A stretch of 64,000 nucleotides of DNA from CAXBCP01 sp963977005 (GCA_963977005.1 CAXBMQ010000001.1:248001-312000); one strand, 5' to 3'; shown: positions 41,845 through 52,300, counted from the first letter of the stretch. A program made the numbers and translations. The notes: generated by a model from the letters alone, not told the origin.

Positions 41845-43056
41845 ATGGAGACGAAATCATTCGAAGTTGCCATCGTGGGCGGTGGCATGGTGGGTTTGAG
41901 CCTGGCTCTGGGCCTGGCCGGGGCCGGGGTACCTGTCGCGCTGGTCGAACGGGCAAAGCTCTCCGACATGGCAGCGGCCAGTTTCGACGGGCGCGGCTCG
42001 GCCGTCGCGGCAGGATCGCAACGCATCCTGGATGGGCTCGGCCTGTGGAACGGCGTTGCCGGCGAGGCAGAGCCCATTCTGGAAATCAGGGTTGCGGACG
42101 GCGCATCCCCGCTTTTTCTCCATTACGATCACAGGGAAATCGGCGATGGCCCGCTGGGCTGGATCGTGGAAAATGCCGTCACGCGGCGCGCTTTTGCCGC
42201 GGTGGCGGAGACGTCGGATCTCGCGGTCTACGATGGAACGGAGCTCGCCCAATGCGACTTTGGCGAAGATGCTGCAATTCTCGACCTGGCCGACGGGCGG
42301 CGTATCAATGCGCGGCTCGTCGTTGCCGCCGACGGCCGCGATTCGCCCCTGCGTGACGCCGCCGGGATCGATGCCGTCCGGTGGCAATACCCGCAAACCG
42401 GTATCGTGTGCGCGGTACACCACGAAGTTCCGCATCGCGGAATTGCCCAGGAACATTTCCTGCCGGCCGGGCCGTTCGCCATCCTGCCGATGACCCGCAA
42501 CCGGTCATCCATCGTGTGGACGGAAAGAAACGATCTCGCACCCGGCCTGCTGGCGCTCGACGACGACGCCTTCGCAAACGAGCTTGGCGCCCGCTTCGGC
42601 AATTTTCTCGGCAAGGTCGATGTCGGGCCGACGCGCTGGTCATATCCGCTCTCGGTGGTGCATTCCAAGCGCTACATCGCACCGCGGCTGGCGCTGGCAG
42701 GCGATGCCGCCCATGCCATCCACCCGATCGCCGGACAGGGATTCAATATCGGCCTCCGCGATGTTGCCGCCCTGGCGGAAGTCGTCATCGACACGCTTCG
42801 GCTGGGGCTCGACCCCGGGTCGCTGACCGCGCTGGAACGATACGAACGCTGGCGCAAACCCGACAACATGATGATGATCGGCGTTACCGATATTCTGAAC
42901 CGCCTGTTTTCAAATGACATCCCGCCGATCCGTGTCGCCCGCGATATCGGCCTCGCCGCCGTGGACAGAGCAACGCCGCTGAAAAAGATATTCATGCGCC
43001 ATGCGATGGGTCTTGTCGGCGACCTGCCGCGCCTTACCCGGGGCGAACCGCTCTAG
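41845..43056 (+). CDS. ubiH: UbiH/UbiF/VisC family FAD-dependent hydroxylase
   Basis: 403-residue class A flavin monooxygenase, probably a ubiquinone-ring hydroxylase acting at the inner membrane face. Seen: FAD motif VAIVGGGMVGLSLALGLAG at the N-terminus, the DG motif ARLVVAADGRDSPLR, and the GD motif PRLALAGDAAHAIHPIAGQGFNIGLRD. The ATG at 41845 is preferred; an in-frame ATG at 41746 would add 33 residues that do not fit the family. Assignment to a specific ring position cannot be made. It converges on the halogenase gene. Confidence 0.88.
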   Translation: METKSFEVAIVGGGMVGLSLALGLAGAGVPVALVERAKLSDMAAASFDGRGSAVAAGSQRILDGLGLWNGVAGEAEPILEIRVADGASPLFLHYDHREIGDGPLGWIVENAVTRRAFAAVAETSDLAVYDGTELAQCDFGEDAAILDLADGRRINARLVVAADGRDSPLRDAAGIDAVRWQYPQTGIVCAVHHEVPHRGIAQEHFLPAGPFAILPMTRNRSSIVWTERNDLAPGLLALDDDAFANELGARFGNFLGKVDVGPTRWSYPLSVVHSKRYIAPRLALAGDAAHAIHPIAGQGFNIGLRDVAALAEVVIDTLRLGLDPGSLTALERYERWRKPDNMMMIGVTDILNRLFSNDIPPIRVARDIGLAAVDRATPLKKIFMRHAMGLVGDLPRLTRGEPL

Positions 43057-43071
43057 GCCGGCAACCCCGGT

Positions 43072-44688
43072 TCAGGCGATAGCGCCGGTCTCTCCGCCGA
43101 CACCGGAAATATCCGCGGATACGCCGGACGGCCGATACCAGGGGGCGGACTCCATCCCCCTGATCCGCGCGATGGCGGACCGGTGGTCCGGTGCCTCCGC
43201 CATCAGCCGGTTCTTGTCGCTTGCAACGGAAAACAGGAACTCGTCGAAATCGGCATCCCGGACGGCGTCTTCGGACGGAAAATCGATCCCGTCGAAGAAC
43301 CGCTTGCCGAACAGCACATACATGTAACTCCATTCCGAAAAAAGCGCGTTGCGGTTCGGCAGGTCCGGGGGCGACGGCAGCTTGTGCCGCCACAGTTCGA
43401 TCAGTCCGGCCAGACGGTCCGGGCAGGTCAGTTCGTCCCGGGCGAAGCGCCAGAACGGCGTGTCGTCGCGATTGGTCAGGACATAGTGCAAAGCGATAAA
43501 GTCGCGAATTTCCTCGTACAGATTAGCCGTTAGCCCGTTGAAATTCTGTTGCAGCGCGGGACTGCAATCACGCGCCGGAAAATTGTCGAGGAACCAGCGA
43601 ATCGACATCTGGACGAAATGGATACTGGTCGATTCCAGCGGCTCGATAAAGCCGGCAGCAAGCCCCATGCCGACACAATTCTTGACCCAGGTGCGCCGGG
43701 TACGGCCGATATTCATGTGAATGGGCCGTGCGCTGTCGGGCGGCGCCACCCCGTTATGCGCCGCCAGTTCGGCAATCGCCTCGTCGTCGGAGATATGCGC
43801 ACTGGAGTAGACGTAACCGGTTCCCCGGCGCGACCACAGCGGCACGTTCCAGGACCAGCCGGCGGACAGCCCGGTTGATGTGGTGAACGGCGGCAGCTTG
43901 GCATCCGGATCCGGATGATCGACCGGCATCGGAATCGCCCGGTCGCAGGGCAGCGATTCCTGGAACGACACGAAGGGCTCTTCCAGCGCCTGCTGGAGAA
44001 TCAGGCTGCGAAAGCCCGAGCAGTCGATCACGAATTCAACCGGATGGTCGCCGCTGCGCTCAAGCGCCAGGGACGAGACGAAGCCGCGTTCGTCCCGCTT
44101 GATGCCGACGACGTCGTCCAGCACGTGCGTCACCCCGATGGTCTTGCAGTATTCCCGCAGATAGCCGGCAAACAATCCCGCATTTACGTGATAGGCATAG
44201 GGAAACAGGCCATCGAGGCTGCCCGCGTCGGGTTTTCTGGGCGCCTTCATCGCGTCGAGAACCGCGCAGGACCCGAGCATCGAATGGGCGAACGACCGGG
44301 TACTGCCGGTCTTGTGACGCCGGTGATAGTGGTATGCCGGCGCGTAGCCGTTGAGATAGGGCGGGATCGAAAACGGATGATAGTAGCTCAGTGGCGTCCC
44401 GTCGGCGCCACGGTCCCAGTCGATGAATTTGACAGCCGCCTTGAACGTGACGTCGCAATGGCGGATGAAGTCGTTTTCGTCGAGCCCTGCAAGGTCCAGC
44501 GTCCAGCCCATCGACAGCGTTGTCGCCTCGCCGACACCGACCGTCGGGATCGTAGGGGATTCGATCAGCGTTAAGTTCAGCGGCTCGGCATCGCTCGTAC
44601 CATTGCGCGACGCGCTGATCATTGCGGCTGCAAGCCAGCCTGCCGTGCCGCCGCCGACGATCGTCAGATTTTTGATCGGGTCGCTCAT
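43072..44688 (-). CDS. Flavin-dependent tryptophan halogenase-family protein
   Basis: 538-residue FADH2-dependent halogenase-type enzyme. Seen: FAD motif IVGGGTAGWLAAAM (residues 10-23), the catalytic lysine region HCDVTFKAAVKFIDW with Lys83 at the place of PrnA Lys79, the halogenase hallmark in the form GWSWNVPL (W-x-W-x-x-P), and GLAAGFIEPLESTSIHFVQ, diagnostic of the family. By family it makes hypohalous acid near a bound lysine and halogenates an electron-rich substrate such as an indole. No flavin reductase, NRPS or PKS is nearby. Its 43-base distance from DUF971 suggests it ends the trx-LON-Trm112-DUF971 transcript. Confidence 0.9.
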   Translation of the reverse strand: MSDPIKNLTIVGGGTAGWLAAAMISASRNGTSDAEPLNLTLIESPTIPTVGVGEATTLSMGWTLDLAGLDENDFIRHCDVTFKAAVKFIDWDRGADGTPLSYYHPFSIPPYLNGYAPAYHYHRRHKTGSTRSFAHSMLGSCAVLDAMKAPRKPDAGSLDGLFPYAYHVNAGLFAGYLREYCKTIGVTHVLDDVVGIKRDERGFVSSLALERSGDHPVEFVIDCSGFRSLILQQALEEPFVSFQESLPCDRAIPMPVDHPDPDAKLPPFTTSTGLSAGWSWNVPLWSRRGTGYVYSSAHISDDEAIAELAAHNGVAPPDSARPIHMNIGRTRRTWVKNCVGMGLAAGFIEPLESTSIHFVQMSIRWFLDNFPARDCSPALQQNFNGLTANLYEEIRDFIALHYVLTNRDDTPFWRFARDELTCPDRLAGLIELWRHKLPSPPDLPNRNALFSEWSYMYVLFGKRFFDGIDFPSEDAVRDADFDEFLFSVASDKNRLMAEAPDHRSAIARIRGMESAPWYRPSGVSADISGVGGETGAIA

Positions 44689-44731
44689 GACCGTCCTTTA
44701 TTTTGCCGCGGTTCGGGCCGCGCCCGGGCGA

Positions 44732-45100
44732 TCAGGGATCGCGACTGAGCCCGGCCGCTTCCATTGCCGACAGGTATTCCGGCCATCTGACGTCCTGCTC
44801 TGCGCCCAACTGGTAGAGATACCGCCACGAGAATATACCCGTATCGTGCAGGTCGTCGAACACGATCCGGATCGCGTAATTTCCGACCGCCTCCACGTCC
44901 GCGATACCGACGTGCCGGCGGCCGGCGACCAAAACCTTTTGTCCGGGCCCATGACCCTGGACTTCGGCAGACGGGCTCTCGACACGCAGATATTCCGCCG
45001 GCAGCGAAAAATTCGTGCCGTCATTGAAGACGATGTCGAGGGTTTTTTCCGCACGGCGGACCTTGATGTCGGTCGGCCATGCCCCGGTGCTGTTTTCCAT
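44732..45100 (-). CDS. DUF971 (GBBH-like N-terminal domain) protein
   Basis: 122-residue protein of the DUF971 family, the same fold as the N-terminal domain of gamma-butyrobetaine hydroxylase. Seen: KTLDIVFNDGTNFSLPAEYLRVESPSAEVQGHG, VGNYAIRIVFDDLHDTGIFSWRYLYQLG. Relatives are often linked to iron-sulfur or ApbC-type functions, but no activity is settled. The start at 45100 is chosen on domain fit; the gene follows Trm112-like by 13 bases. Confidence 0.85.
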   Translation of the reverse strand: MENSTGAWPTDIKVRRAEKTLDIVFNDGTNFSLPAEYLRVESPSAEVQGHGPGQKVLVAGRRHVGIADVEAVGNYAIRIVFDDLHDTGIFSWRYLYQLGAEQDVRWPEYLSAMEAAGLSRDP

Positions 45101-45113
45101 GCGCGACGGGGCT

Positions 45114-45308
45114 TCAGGAAGCGGCGTCGAGCGGGCGCGCCTCATCCACCAGCATGATCGGAATACCGTCCCGGATGGGATATGCGAGCTGGGCCTGCTC
45201 GCTGACAAGTTCCTGGGCATCGCGGTCGTATGTCAGCGGTCCCTTGGTCAACGGACAGACCAGTATTTCAAGAAGCTTGGGATCGATACCCGTTTTATCG
45301 TCGCTCAT
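45114..45308 (-). CDS. Trm112/UPF0434 family small protein
   Basis: 64 residues, close to the E. coli YcaR type. Seen: PKLLEILVCPLTKGPLTYDRDAQELVSEQAQLAYPIRDGIPIMLVDEARPL, the full family pattern. Only one cysteine remains of the eukaryotic Trm112 zinc site, usual for bacterial members. Eukaryotic homologues activate methyltransferases; the bacterial role is not settled. It lies 22 bases after the LON-domain gene. Confidence 0.92.
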   Translation of the reverse strand: MSDDKTGIDPKLLEILVCPLTKGPLTYDRDAQELVSEQAQLAYPIRDGIPIMLVDEARPLDAAS

Positions 45309-45330
45309 GCGCTGCCCCGGTTTCTGGTTT

Positions 45331-45990
45331 TCAGTTTCTGTGAAGATTCGCTGAATCGTCGTTCGCCGCAAGCGACATTTCAAGCAACGCCACCATCACG
45401 TTCGCCCTGTCGGCCAGGCTGGGCGCTTCGAGAAGGGCCTGTTTTTCGCTTGGCTGAAAGGGACACATCATTGCCAGCGCATTCACCAGCCGGTCCGTCG
45501 TTGTGTCCTTGATGGCATCCCAGTTCGCGTCGACCTTGTTAACCGCGAAATATCCCTTCAGTGCCCGCAACATTCTGTCGCGATCGATCCCCGCATCGGT
45601 TTCCTCGGCCAGATCGTCGCGATACGGGCCCCAGTCGGGTACGGCCACACGATACCCGTCACGGAGCGGCAGCTCCTCGGTGACATCGAAGCGGGCCAGG
45701 CCGCTCAGCGTAATGAGGTAGCGGCCATCGTCGGATTCGTTGAACGAGGTAATGCGACCTGCACAACCGGTTCGGTATATTTCGGGCTGGGCGCCTTCAT
45801 TGGGTCCCGTCGGCTGCACCATGCCGATCATGCGATCGCCAGCGAGAGCTGCTGAAATCATGTTCAGATAACGCGGCTCGAAGATGTTGAGCGGAAGCTT
45901 TCCATGGGGCAGGAGCAAAACGCCGGTCAAAGGGAAAATCGGTATCTCCGCCGGCAAATCCTCGAAAAGAGGATCGAAGACGCCGGTCAT
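45331..45990 (-). CDS. LON substrate-binding-domain protein
   Basis: 219-residue protein containing only the LON N-terminal (PUA-like) domain, no ATPase or protease part. Seen: EIPIFPLTGVLLLPHGKLPLNIFEPRYLNMISAAL at the start, GCAGRITSFNESDDGRYLITLSGLARFDV, and a helical end with LAMMCPFQPSEKQALLEAPSLADRANVM. Widespread in alphaproteobacteria next to a thioredoxin gene; function unknown, possibly a protein-quality adaptor. Its start overlaps the thioredoxin stop by four bases. Confidence 0.93.
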   Translation of the reverse strand: MTGVFDPLFEDLPAEIPIFPLTGVLLLPHGKLPLNIFEPRYLNMISAALAGDRMIGMVQPTGPNEGAQPEIYRTGCAGRITSFNESDDGRYLITLSGLARFDVTEELPLRDGYRVAVPDWGPYRDDLAEETDAGIDRDRMLRALKGYFAVNKVDANWDAIKDTTTDRLVNALAMMCPFQPSEKQALLEAPSLADRANVMVALLEMSLAANDDSANLHRN

Positions 45991-46916
45991 GAGAAAAGGA
46001 CTGCCGACATTTTGCGGCGCCCGGCGATGGTCAGTTCATCGGTCGGGCTCATGGTGTCGAAAAACTGGATGAGCTGCTGACGGGCCGCGTCGTCGTTCCA
46101 CGTCCGGTCGATCTTCATGCTCTCGACCAGATGATCTATGGCTTCTTCGCGGCGTCCGGCACCGAACAGGCCAATCGCAAGGTCGAGACGGGCCTGATGG
46201 TCTTTCGGATCGGCGGCGACCGCCGCTTCGAGCGGAGACAGATCGCCGACAGCAGCACTTTGCCGGGCAAGCTCGATCGCCGTGCGGGCGAGGACGACAT
46301 CGGCGTGATCCGCGTGTTCCTCTGGCACCTGCGCCAGGATCTCCGCCGCCTGATCAAGCTCGCCGAGACCCACAAGCGCACGCGCCAGACCGCCAAGACC
46401 GTCGATATTGTCCGGCGCATGGCTCACCACCTGACCGTAAATACCGGCAGCGCCTTCGAATTCCTCCGCCGTCAGCAGCTCTTTCGCCTGCTCCAGCGCA
46501 TCGGCCAGTGGATCGCTCTGCGCCGTACCGCCGGCCTCGGCCAGCTTGTCGACAAAAGCCTTTATCTGGCTCTCGGGCTGGGCACCCTGAAAGGCATCCA
46601 CCGGCTTGCCGCCGACAAAGCCGTAAACGGTCGGTACAGACTGGATTCGCATTTGCTGGGCAAGCGCCTGATTCTGGTCGATATCGATCTTCGCCAGGAT
46701 CACCGCACCGCCGGCCTCACGGACCACTTTTTCGAGCGTCGGCGTAAGCTGCTTGCACGGACCGCACCACGTCGCCCAGAAATCCACGATGACGGGCGTC
46801 GTCATCGACGCTTCGAGCACATCGCGCTGGAACGTCTCCATCGTGACGTCCTTGATTATATCGCCTGCCGCGACGCCGCCGGCGGCAGCCCCGTCCGGAT
46901 TGATGATCTGTTCCAT
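45987..46916 (-). CDS. Thioredoxin-TPR protein (CnoX/YbbN-like chaperedoxin)
   Basis: 309 residues from the ATG at 46916. Thioredoxin domain at about residues 20-130 with active site WATWCGPCKQ (Cys51, Cys54), cis-proline motif QSVPTVYGF, then a TPR-like C-terminal half (LADALEQAKELLTAEEFEGAAGIYGQVV onward). E. coli CnoX has lost the first cysteine; this protein keeps CGPC, as is usual in alphaproteobacteria, so it may be both oxidoreductase and chlorine-stress holdase. It overlaps the LON-domain gene by four bases. Confidence 0.92.
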   Translation of the reverse strand: MEQIINPDGAAAGGVAAGDIIKDVTMETFQRDVLEASMTTPVIVDFWATWCGPCKQLTPTLEKVVREAGGAVILAKIDIDQNQALAQQMRIQSVPTVYGFVGGKPVDAFQGAQPESQIKAFVDKLAEAGGTAQSDPLADALEQAKELLTAEEFEGAAGIYGQVVSHAPDNIDGLGGLARALVGLGELDQAAEILAQVPEEHADHADVVLARTAIELARQSAAVGDLSPLEAAVAADPKDHQARLDLAIGLFGAGRREEAIDHLVESMKIDRTWNDDAARQQLIQFFDTMSPTDELTIAGRRKMSAVLFS

Positions 46917-47149
46917 ATTTCTTGTCCCGTTTTCGAAAGCCCTGAAATTCAGGCGTCCGCGTATCTTTGAAAATGGCTCCTCAGGCCGTCTCTGACAAGG
47001 CTTCCGGGGCGGTTTTTTGGTCATCTCTGGCCTCGCCGCGATCAATACGCGCTTGGAAAACCGCCCTTTAGGGCAATACGATCGGGGGATCGGCCGATTT
47101 AGCAGCCCGACGCAGAAAAAGGCCTGTCCAAAGGAATTTCAAAGACCTC

Positions 47150-47178
47150 TTGCCATCGCCGGGCCAGCCTCATATATA
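47150..47178 (+). promoter_or_regulatory. Promoter of tRNA-Gly
   Basis: TTGCCA (47150-47155), a 17-base spacer and TATATA (47173-47178), about 20 bases before the tRNA 5' end. Confidence 0.6.
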
Positions 47179-47198
47179 TTGCGGCGCTTTCTCAGGAT

Positions 47199-47273
47199 GC
47201 GGGTGTAGCTCAGGGGTAGAGCGCAACCTTGCCAAGGTTGAAGTCGTGAGTTCGAATCTCATCACCCGCTCCA
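47199..47273 (+). tRNA. tRNA-Gly (anticodon GCC)
   Basis: Complete cloverleaf, 75 bases with encoded CCA. The acceptor GCGGGTG pairs with CACCCGC, the D-stem is GCTC/GAGC, the anticodon stem CAACC/GGTTG encloses TTGCCAA (anticodon 47231-47233), and the T-arm contains TTCGAAT. A short T-rich stretch follows. No duplicated 3' end (attachment-site sign) was seen nearby. Confidence 0.97.
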
Positions 47274-47365
47274 ATTTTCCCCCACTTTCGAATATCTGAC
47301 GGTTGCGTCAACGTCGCGGTTGCTCGTAGCAGCCGGTGGCAGCCATGTTCCAACGCGCACCCGCC

Positions 47366-48712
47366 TCAGGCCGCGAAGATCAGGCCGTTTGCCAGACTGA
47401 GCAGAACCACCGACAGCGTCCCGAAGGCAAAGACGAAAACCAGGTTGGGTCCGAAAATCAATTGTACGCGCGGCACCCGGAACATGGCGCTCGCCGTGGC
47501 CGTCGATACCGCAGTGACGCCGACCATCGACGCGAATGCCCAGCCGATCAGGGCGGCCTCCATCATCACGACATCGCTTATGCCCGTTTCCAGCGGCATG
47601 AAAACCACCAGCACGACGATGATCGACACGACCTGGTGAATGCCGACAAGCGATGAAAGCGTAATCGCGCCGATCACGCAGGCGATGACCGCCCATCCCG
47701 GCAGGGCCAACGCGCCGACCATATCGCCAACCCCGATTTCCTGTACGGCCGCTTCGAGCACCCGCCCGAGAATCAGGGCAGTTGTGACGACGACGATCTC
47801 GTCGCAGACACGGCTGCTGCCGCGCCACGTATCCACCGCGATGGCCCGGGCTTTGGCCTCGCGGGTGCGGGCGCCGCGCGTCGCGAGCAGCGTGGCGACG
47901 GCAAGCAGGGGAATCGTGGCGATCAGCGCCTGCAATGTGCTGAGACCCGCGACGCTCGACAGCGCCGCGATCATGCACGCACAGACGGCAACAGACGGCA
48001 CGATCGGCGCGAAGCCCCGCACCGCCCGCCATAAATCGGACAGGCCGACATCGCGGGCATACATGATATGCGCCAGTACCAGGCCGACGACTGCCATGCA
48101 GAGACCGAGCGACATGATTTCCCAAGCCGGCACGCCCGGTATCTGCTGGGCGGCAAAGGCGGCAGCAACCCAGAACGGCGACCATAGAGGTGCAAGACAC
48201 ATCCCGCGCTGACTGACTTCCGCGGCGCGGCGGCGGGCGGCGGCATCGACGTCGTCCTTCAGGATCGGCGCCAGCACCGCCATGACGCCAACGACCAGCA
48301 CCGACCCGATGAGATGCGCCCCGACCAGAAAGGCGCCGTTGGTCTGTTCGGGACGGAGCCCGGTAAACAGCGATCTTGCTTTCGATATCTCGGGGCGCTG
48401 GTCGGCAACGGCCCGGAGCAGGACGATCGTGCCGAAAAACGCCATGAAGACCGCGCCGTTCTGGAACCCTCGCATCACGCCGCCCCATTCGTCGAATGAA
48501 ACCGCCAGCGCCACCGCCAGCACGGCAAGCGGAACACAGAGCATGAATGTGCCGCGCCGAAGCCGCGTCGACGACATCGCGACATAGACAATCATCAGCC
48601 AGCCCGAGGCCGCCTGCAGTTCGGGCGGCGACCAGACCAGTCGGACAAGCTCGTTCGCCCACAGGACGAACAACAGGGGTTCAGACCGCAAAACCGGGGA
48701 AAACTTCTTCAT
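47366..48712 (-). CDS. Polytopic membrane protein, possible ion-transporter superfamily
   Basis: 448 residues with about 11-12 membrane helices. No family motif is recognised with certainty; the arrangement (LWSPFWVAAAFAAQQIPGVPAWEIMSLGL near one third, LSSLVGIHQVVSIIVVLVVFMPLETGISDVVMMEAALIGW near the end) recalls the arsenite/Na+ antiporter (IT) superfamily with two inverted halves. It stands alone between the tRNA and a small membrane-protein gene. Transport direction and substrate are unknown. Confidence 0.72.
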   Translation of the reverse strand: MKKFSPVLRSEPLLFVLWANELVRLVWSPPELQAASGWLMIVYVAMSSTRLRRGTFMLCVPLAVLAVALAVSFDEWGGVMRGFQNGAVFMAFFGTIVLLRAVADQRPEISKARSLFTGLRPEQTNGAFLVGAHLIGSVLVVGVMAVLAPILKDDVDAAARRRAAEVSQRGMCLAPLWSPFWVAAAFAAQQIPGVPAWEIMSLGLCMAVVGLVLAHIMYARDVGLSDLWRAVRGFAPIVPSVAVCACMIAALSSVAGLSTLQALIATIPLLAVATLLATRGARTREAKARAIAVDTWRGSSRVCDEIVVVTTALILGRVLEAAVQEIGVGDMVGALALPGWAVIACVIGAITLSSLVGIHQVVSIIVVLVVFMPLETGISDVVMMEAALIGWAFASMVGVTAVSTATASAMFRVPRVQLIFGPNLVFVFAFGTLSVVLLSLANGLIFAA

Positions 48713-48826
48713 GGACGGGGAGCCGGGTCGTTTTCAGGGAGAACGCCGCTCAGCGTCCAACGTTTCTCCTACATCTCATGGGGCATGCGCGGATGCAAGG
48801 CGTTGCTGCAGGCGCGCGGGAAACGA

Positions 48827-49201
48827 TCAGTATTCGAGGACCGAAGACGAAAACAGCAACATCGCGGCGGCTATCCCGTAGAACGTCATGGCGGTCACGA
48901 CGATAAAAGCCATGTTGCCCGCAGTGCGGACCGGATTGCGGGTGCGTTCGGCACGGCGGCGGGCCGCTGTGCGCCGTTCGGGACCGCCAAGAACCGTAAA
49001 ATACCAGCGTTTGGGCAGCAGCGGCAGGCTGATCCGCAAATTCACGCGATGGGCGCCCCCCTTCCAGTCGCCGGATGCGGCGGCGATGGCGGTGCGCTGT
49101 TCGATACTCAGCCCCCCCAGAATTTCCGGCGGCAGGCGGTCAAGAAGCGTATGGCTGGGGGCAGCGGCGTCGATTGAAGATGAATAGGAGCCGTCCGGCA
49201 T
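48827..49201 (-). CDS. Hypothetical protein with C-terminal membrane segment
   Basis: 124 residues: a polar N-terminal part with PPEILGGLSIEQRTAIAAAS, a beta-like KGGAHRVNLRISLPLLPKRWYFTVLGG, an arginine-rich stretch (PERRTAARRRAERTRN), then one or two hydrophobic segments (about 95-122). The charge pattern suggests a tail-anchored inner-membrane protein with its bulk in the cytoplasm. An overlapping plus-strand frame was rejected because this one has a plausible topology. No function can be given. Confidence 0.6.
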   Translation of the reverse strand: MPDGSYSSSIDAAAPSHTLLDRLPPEILGGLSIEQRTAIAAASGDWKGGAHRVNLRISLPLLPKRWYFTVLGGPERRTAARRRAERTRNPVRTAGNMAFIVVTAMTFYGIAAAMLLFSSSVLEY

Positions 49202-49376
49202 CGTGTCCTCGGTTTTTACGGGTCAACCACGGGAGTTAACGAACAGTTCACAATAAATTGGTTAATTTCTGGTATACCGATGACCATATTCGTCGCTGAG
49301 TACCGTTTTGAGGCGCCGCAGTTATCACTAATCGCGATAGTTTCCGCATCGCGCCAACCTCCGTCTGGGGATTCCA

Positions 49377-52300
49377 ATGTCCAACAAGAATGACCGTAAC
49401 AAGCAGGAACTGGTCGACCGGATTGTCCGCAAGACACGGCGCGGCGCAGGGAAACAGTCGGGCGACGTTGAACGGTTTACCCGTCAGTTCTTCGCCAACG
49501 TATCGCCACAGGATTGTGCGGAAACCGGCGATGACTGCCTGCGGGGCGCCGTATCGTCGCTCTGGAAATTCGCCCAGACGCGCAAACCGGGAAAAATAAA
49601 GATAAGGGTGTTCAATCCCGAAAGTAAAAAGGACGGCTGGGCGTGCGGCCATACCGTGGTCGAAATCGTCAATGACGATATGCCGTTTCTGGTCGATTCG
49701 GTCACCGCGGAACTGAATCAGCAGGGCCTGACCGTCCATCTGATCATTCATCCGGTCATCCGGATGAAACGCAGCGCTGCCGGGAAACTGACCAGTGTTG
49801 CCGACAACGACGAGTCTCCGGAGGCTGCCGCCGAATCCGTCATGCACCTGCAGATTACGGAGCAGACCGATACCGGAATGCTCAGAGAGCTTGCGAAGTC
49901 TCTCGAAAAAGTTCTGAAAGACGTGCGCGCCGCGGTCGAGGACTGGCGGCCGATGCGGGTCCGTATCGCCGATGTGATCGCCGAGCTCGATTCAACGAGC
50001 CCGCTGGCAAGCGTTCCGAAGGATGAAATCGACGAAAGCGCTGCATTCCTGCGCTGGCTGGACGACAATAATTTTACTTTTCTCGGCTATCGCGACTACG
50101 CCTGCAAAGGCGGGACGAAAAGGCAGACATTATCGATTGTTCCCCGGTCGGGCCTGGGCCTGCTGCGCGACAACAAGGTAACCGTGATCGAGGGGATTGC
50201 CGACGGCGCGGTGCTGCCGCCCGACCTTGCCGCCTTCATGAAGCGCTCCGCGCTTGTCCTTATCAACAAGGCGAACCAGCGTTCGACCATTCATCGCGGC
50301 GTTCATCTTGACACCATTATGGTCAAGAAATTCGATGCCCGCGGCAACACGGTGGGGCAACGTCTGTTCGTCGGACTGTTTACATCGACCGTCTATACCC
50401 AGCAGGTCCAGTCGATCCCCGTTATTCGTCGCAAGGTCCGACAGGTTGTCGACGATTCCGGCCATTCGCCCAACGGACATGACGGCAAGGCGCTCATCCA
50501 TATTCTGGAGACCCTGCCCCGCGACGAACTTTTCCAGATCGGTACCGCGGAACTGCGCGATATGGCGACGGGGATACTGCATTTGCAGGAACGCCAGAAG
50601 GTCGCGATGTTCGTCCGGCGCGATCCGTTCGGCCGTTACGTATCCTGCCTGGTTTACGTGCCACGCGAACGCTACACGACACGCCTGCGGCGGCAATTGC
50701 AGGATGTCCTCTCAGCCGGCTTCGGCGGATCGGTGACAGCGTTTTACACCCAGCTATCGGACGAAGTGCTGGCCCGGCTGCATTTCATCGTAAAAACCGA
50801 ACCCGGCAAGGCGTTTCCCAAGAAAATCGCCGATATAGAGGCGGACGTCGTCGAAACCGCACGCGACTGGGCGGACGACCTTGCGCACGCCCTTGCCGAA
50901 GCACACGGCGAAAACACGGGCGTCGCAACGTTCGAGCGCTTTCACAACGCGTTTCCGGCGATATACCGGGACCGGACATCGCCGACAGGTGCGGTCGCCG
51001 ATATCGCCAAGATCAACGAGGTGAGCGAGACCGGCAATATCGCGATGGATCTTTTCCGCACGAACGGGGATACGAAGACATCCGTTCGCTTCAAGATCTT
51101 CAACAAGGACGCGGCCGTTCCCCTGTCGGACGCGCTGCCGATGCTCGAAAACATGGGTCTTCGGGTAATCGACGAAATTCCGCATGAAATTCGCGACGAC
51201 CAGGACCGGTGCGTCTGGATACACGACTTCGGGATGGTCACCCGTGACGGTTCCGATATCGATGTCGACGGAATCAAGGAAGCATTCGAAGAAACCTTCG
51301 AGCGCGTCTGGCGCAACGAAGTCGAGGATGACGGTTTCAACGCAATGGTTGCCTCCAGCGGATTGACGTGGCGGCAGATCATCATTCTGCGCGCCTACAG
51401 CAAATACCTGCGCCAGGCCGGAATCCCGTTCAGCGAAACCTACATGATCGAAACGCTGTCGCGGAATGCGGGCATTACGCGCGACGTCATTTCCCTTTTC
51501 GAAGAGTTCTTCGACCCGGAAAGGCAATCCAAGAAATCCGCGGTCACCAGGCTGCAGAAGCGCATCGCCGCCGCGCTGGACAATGTAAAGAACCTCGACG
51601 AGGACCGGATTCTCCGCCGTTTCGTCAATCTGGTCGATTCCACGTTGCGGACGAACTTCTACCAGACGGACGAGAACGACCACCGGAAATCATATGTGTC
51701 TTTCAAGTTCGACAGCGCCAATATCGACGACCTTCCGCTCCCCCGGCCGATGCGCGAAATATTCGTCTATTCCCCCCGCATGGAAGGTGTCCATCTGCGC
51801 GGCGGAAAGGTTGCCCGCGGCGGTATACGCTGGTCCGACCGGCGCGAGGACTTCCGAACGGAAATTCTCGGGCTGATGAAAGCACAGATGACCAAGAATG
51901 CGGTTATCGTTCCGGTCGGCGCGAAGGGAGGATTCGTTCTCAAACAGCCACCGGTATCCGGGGGTCGCGAGGCGCTGCAGGAAGAAGGCATCGCCTGCTA
52001 CAAACTGCTGATCGGCGGCATGCTGGACATCACCGACAACATCAAGGGCGGCAAGGTCGTGCCGCCCAGACAGGTCGTACGGCGCGATGACGACGACCCC
52101 TATCTGGTCGTCGCCGCCGACAAGGGCACGGCGACGTTCTCGGACCTGGCCAACGGAGTCGCACGGGATTACGGATTCTGGCTCGACGACGCATTCGCAT
52201 CGGGCGGCTCTGCCGGTTACGACCACAAGAAGATGGGCATCACCGCCCGCGGCGCCTGGGAATCCGTCAAACGCCATTTCCGGGAAATGGGCATCAACAC

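Noticed and set aside
43072..45100. Natural-product gene cluster around the halogenase
   Set aside because: No NRPS, PKS, flavin reductase or tailoring genes; neighbours are housekeeping-type genes.
47199..47273. tRNA-Gly as integration site of a mobile element
   Set aside because: No integrase and no repeat of the tRNA 3' end was seen in the following sequence.
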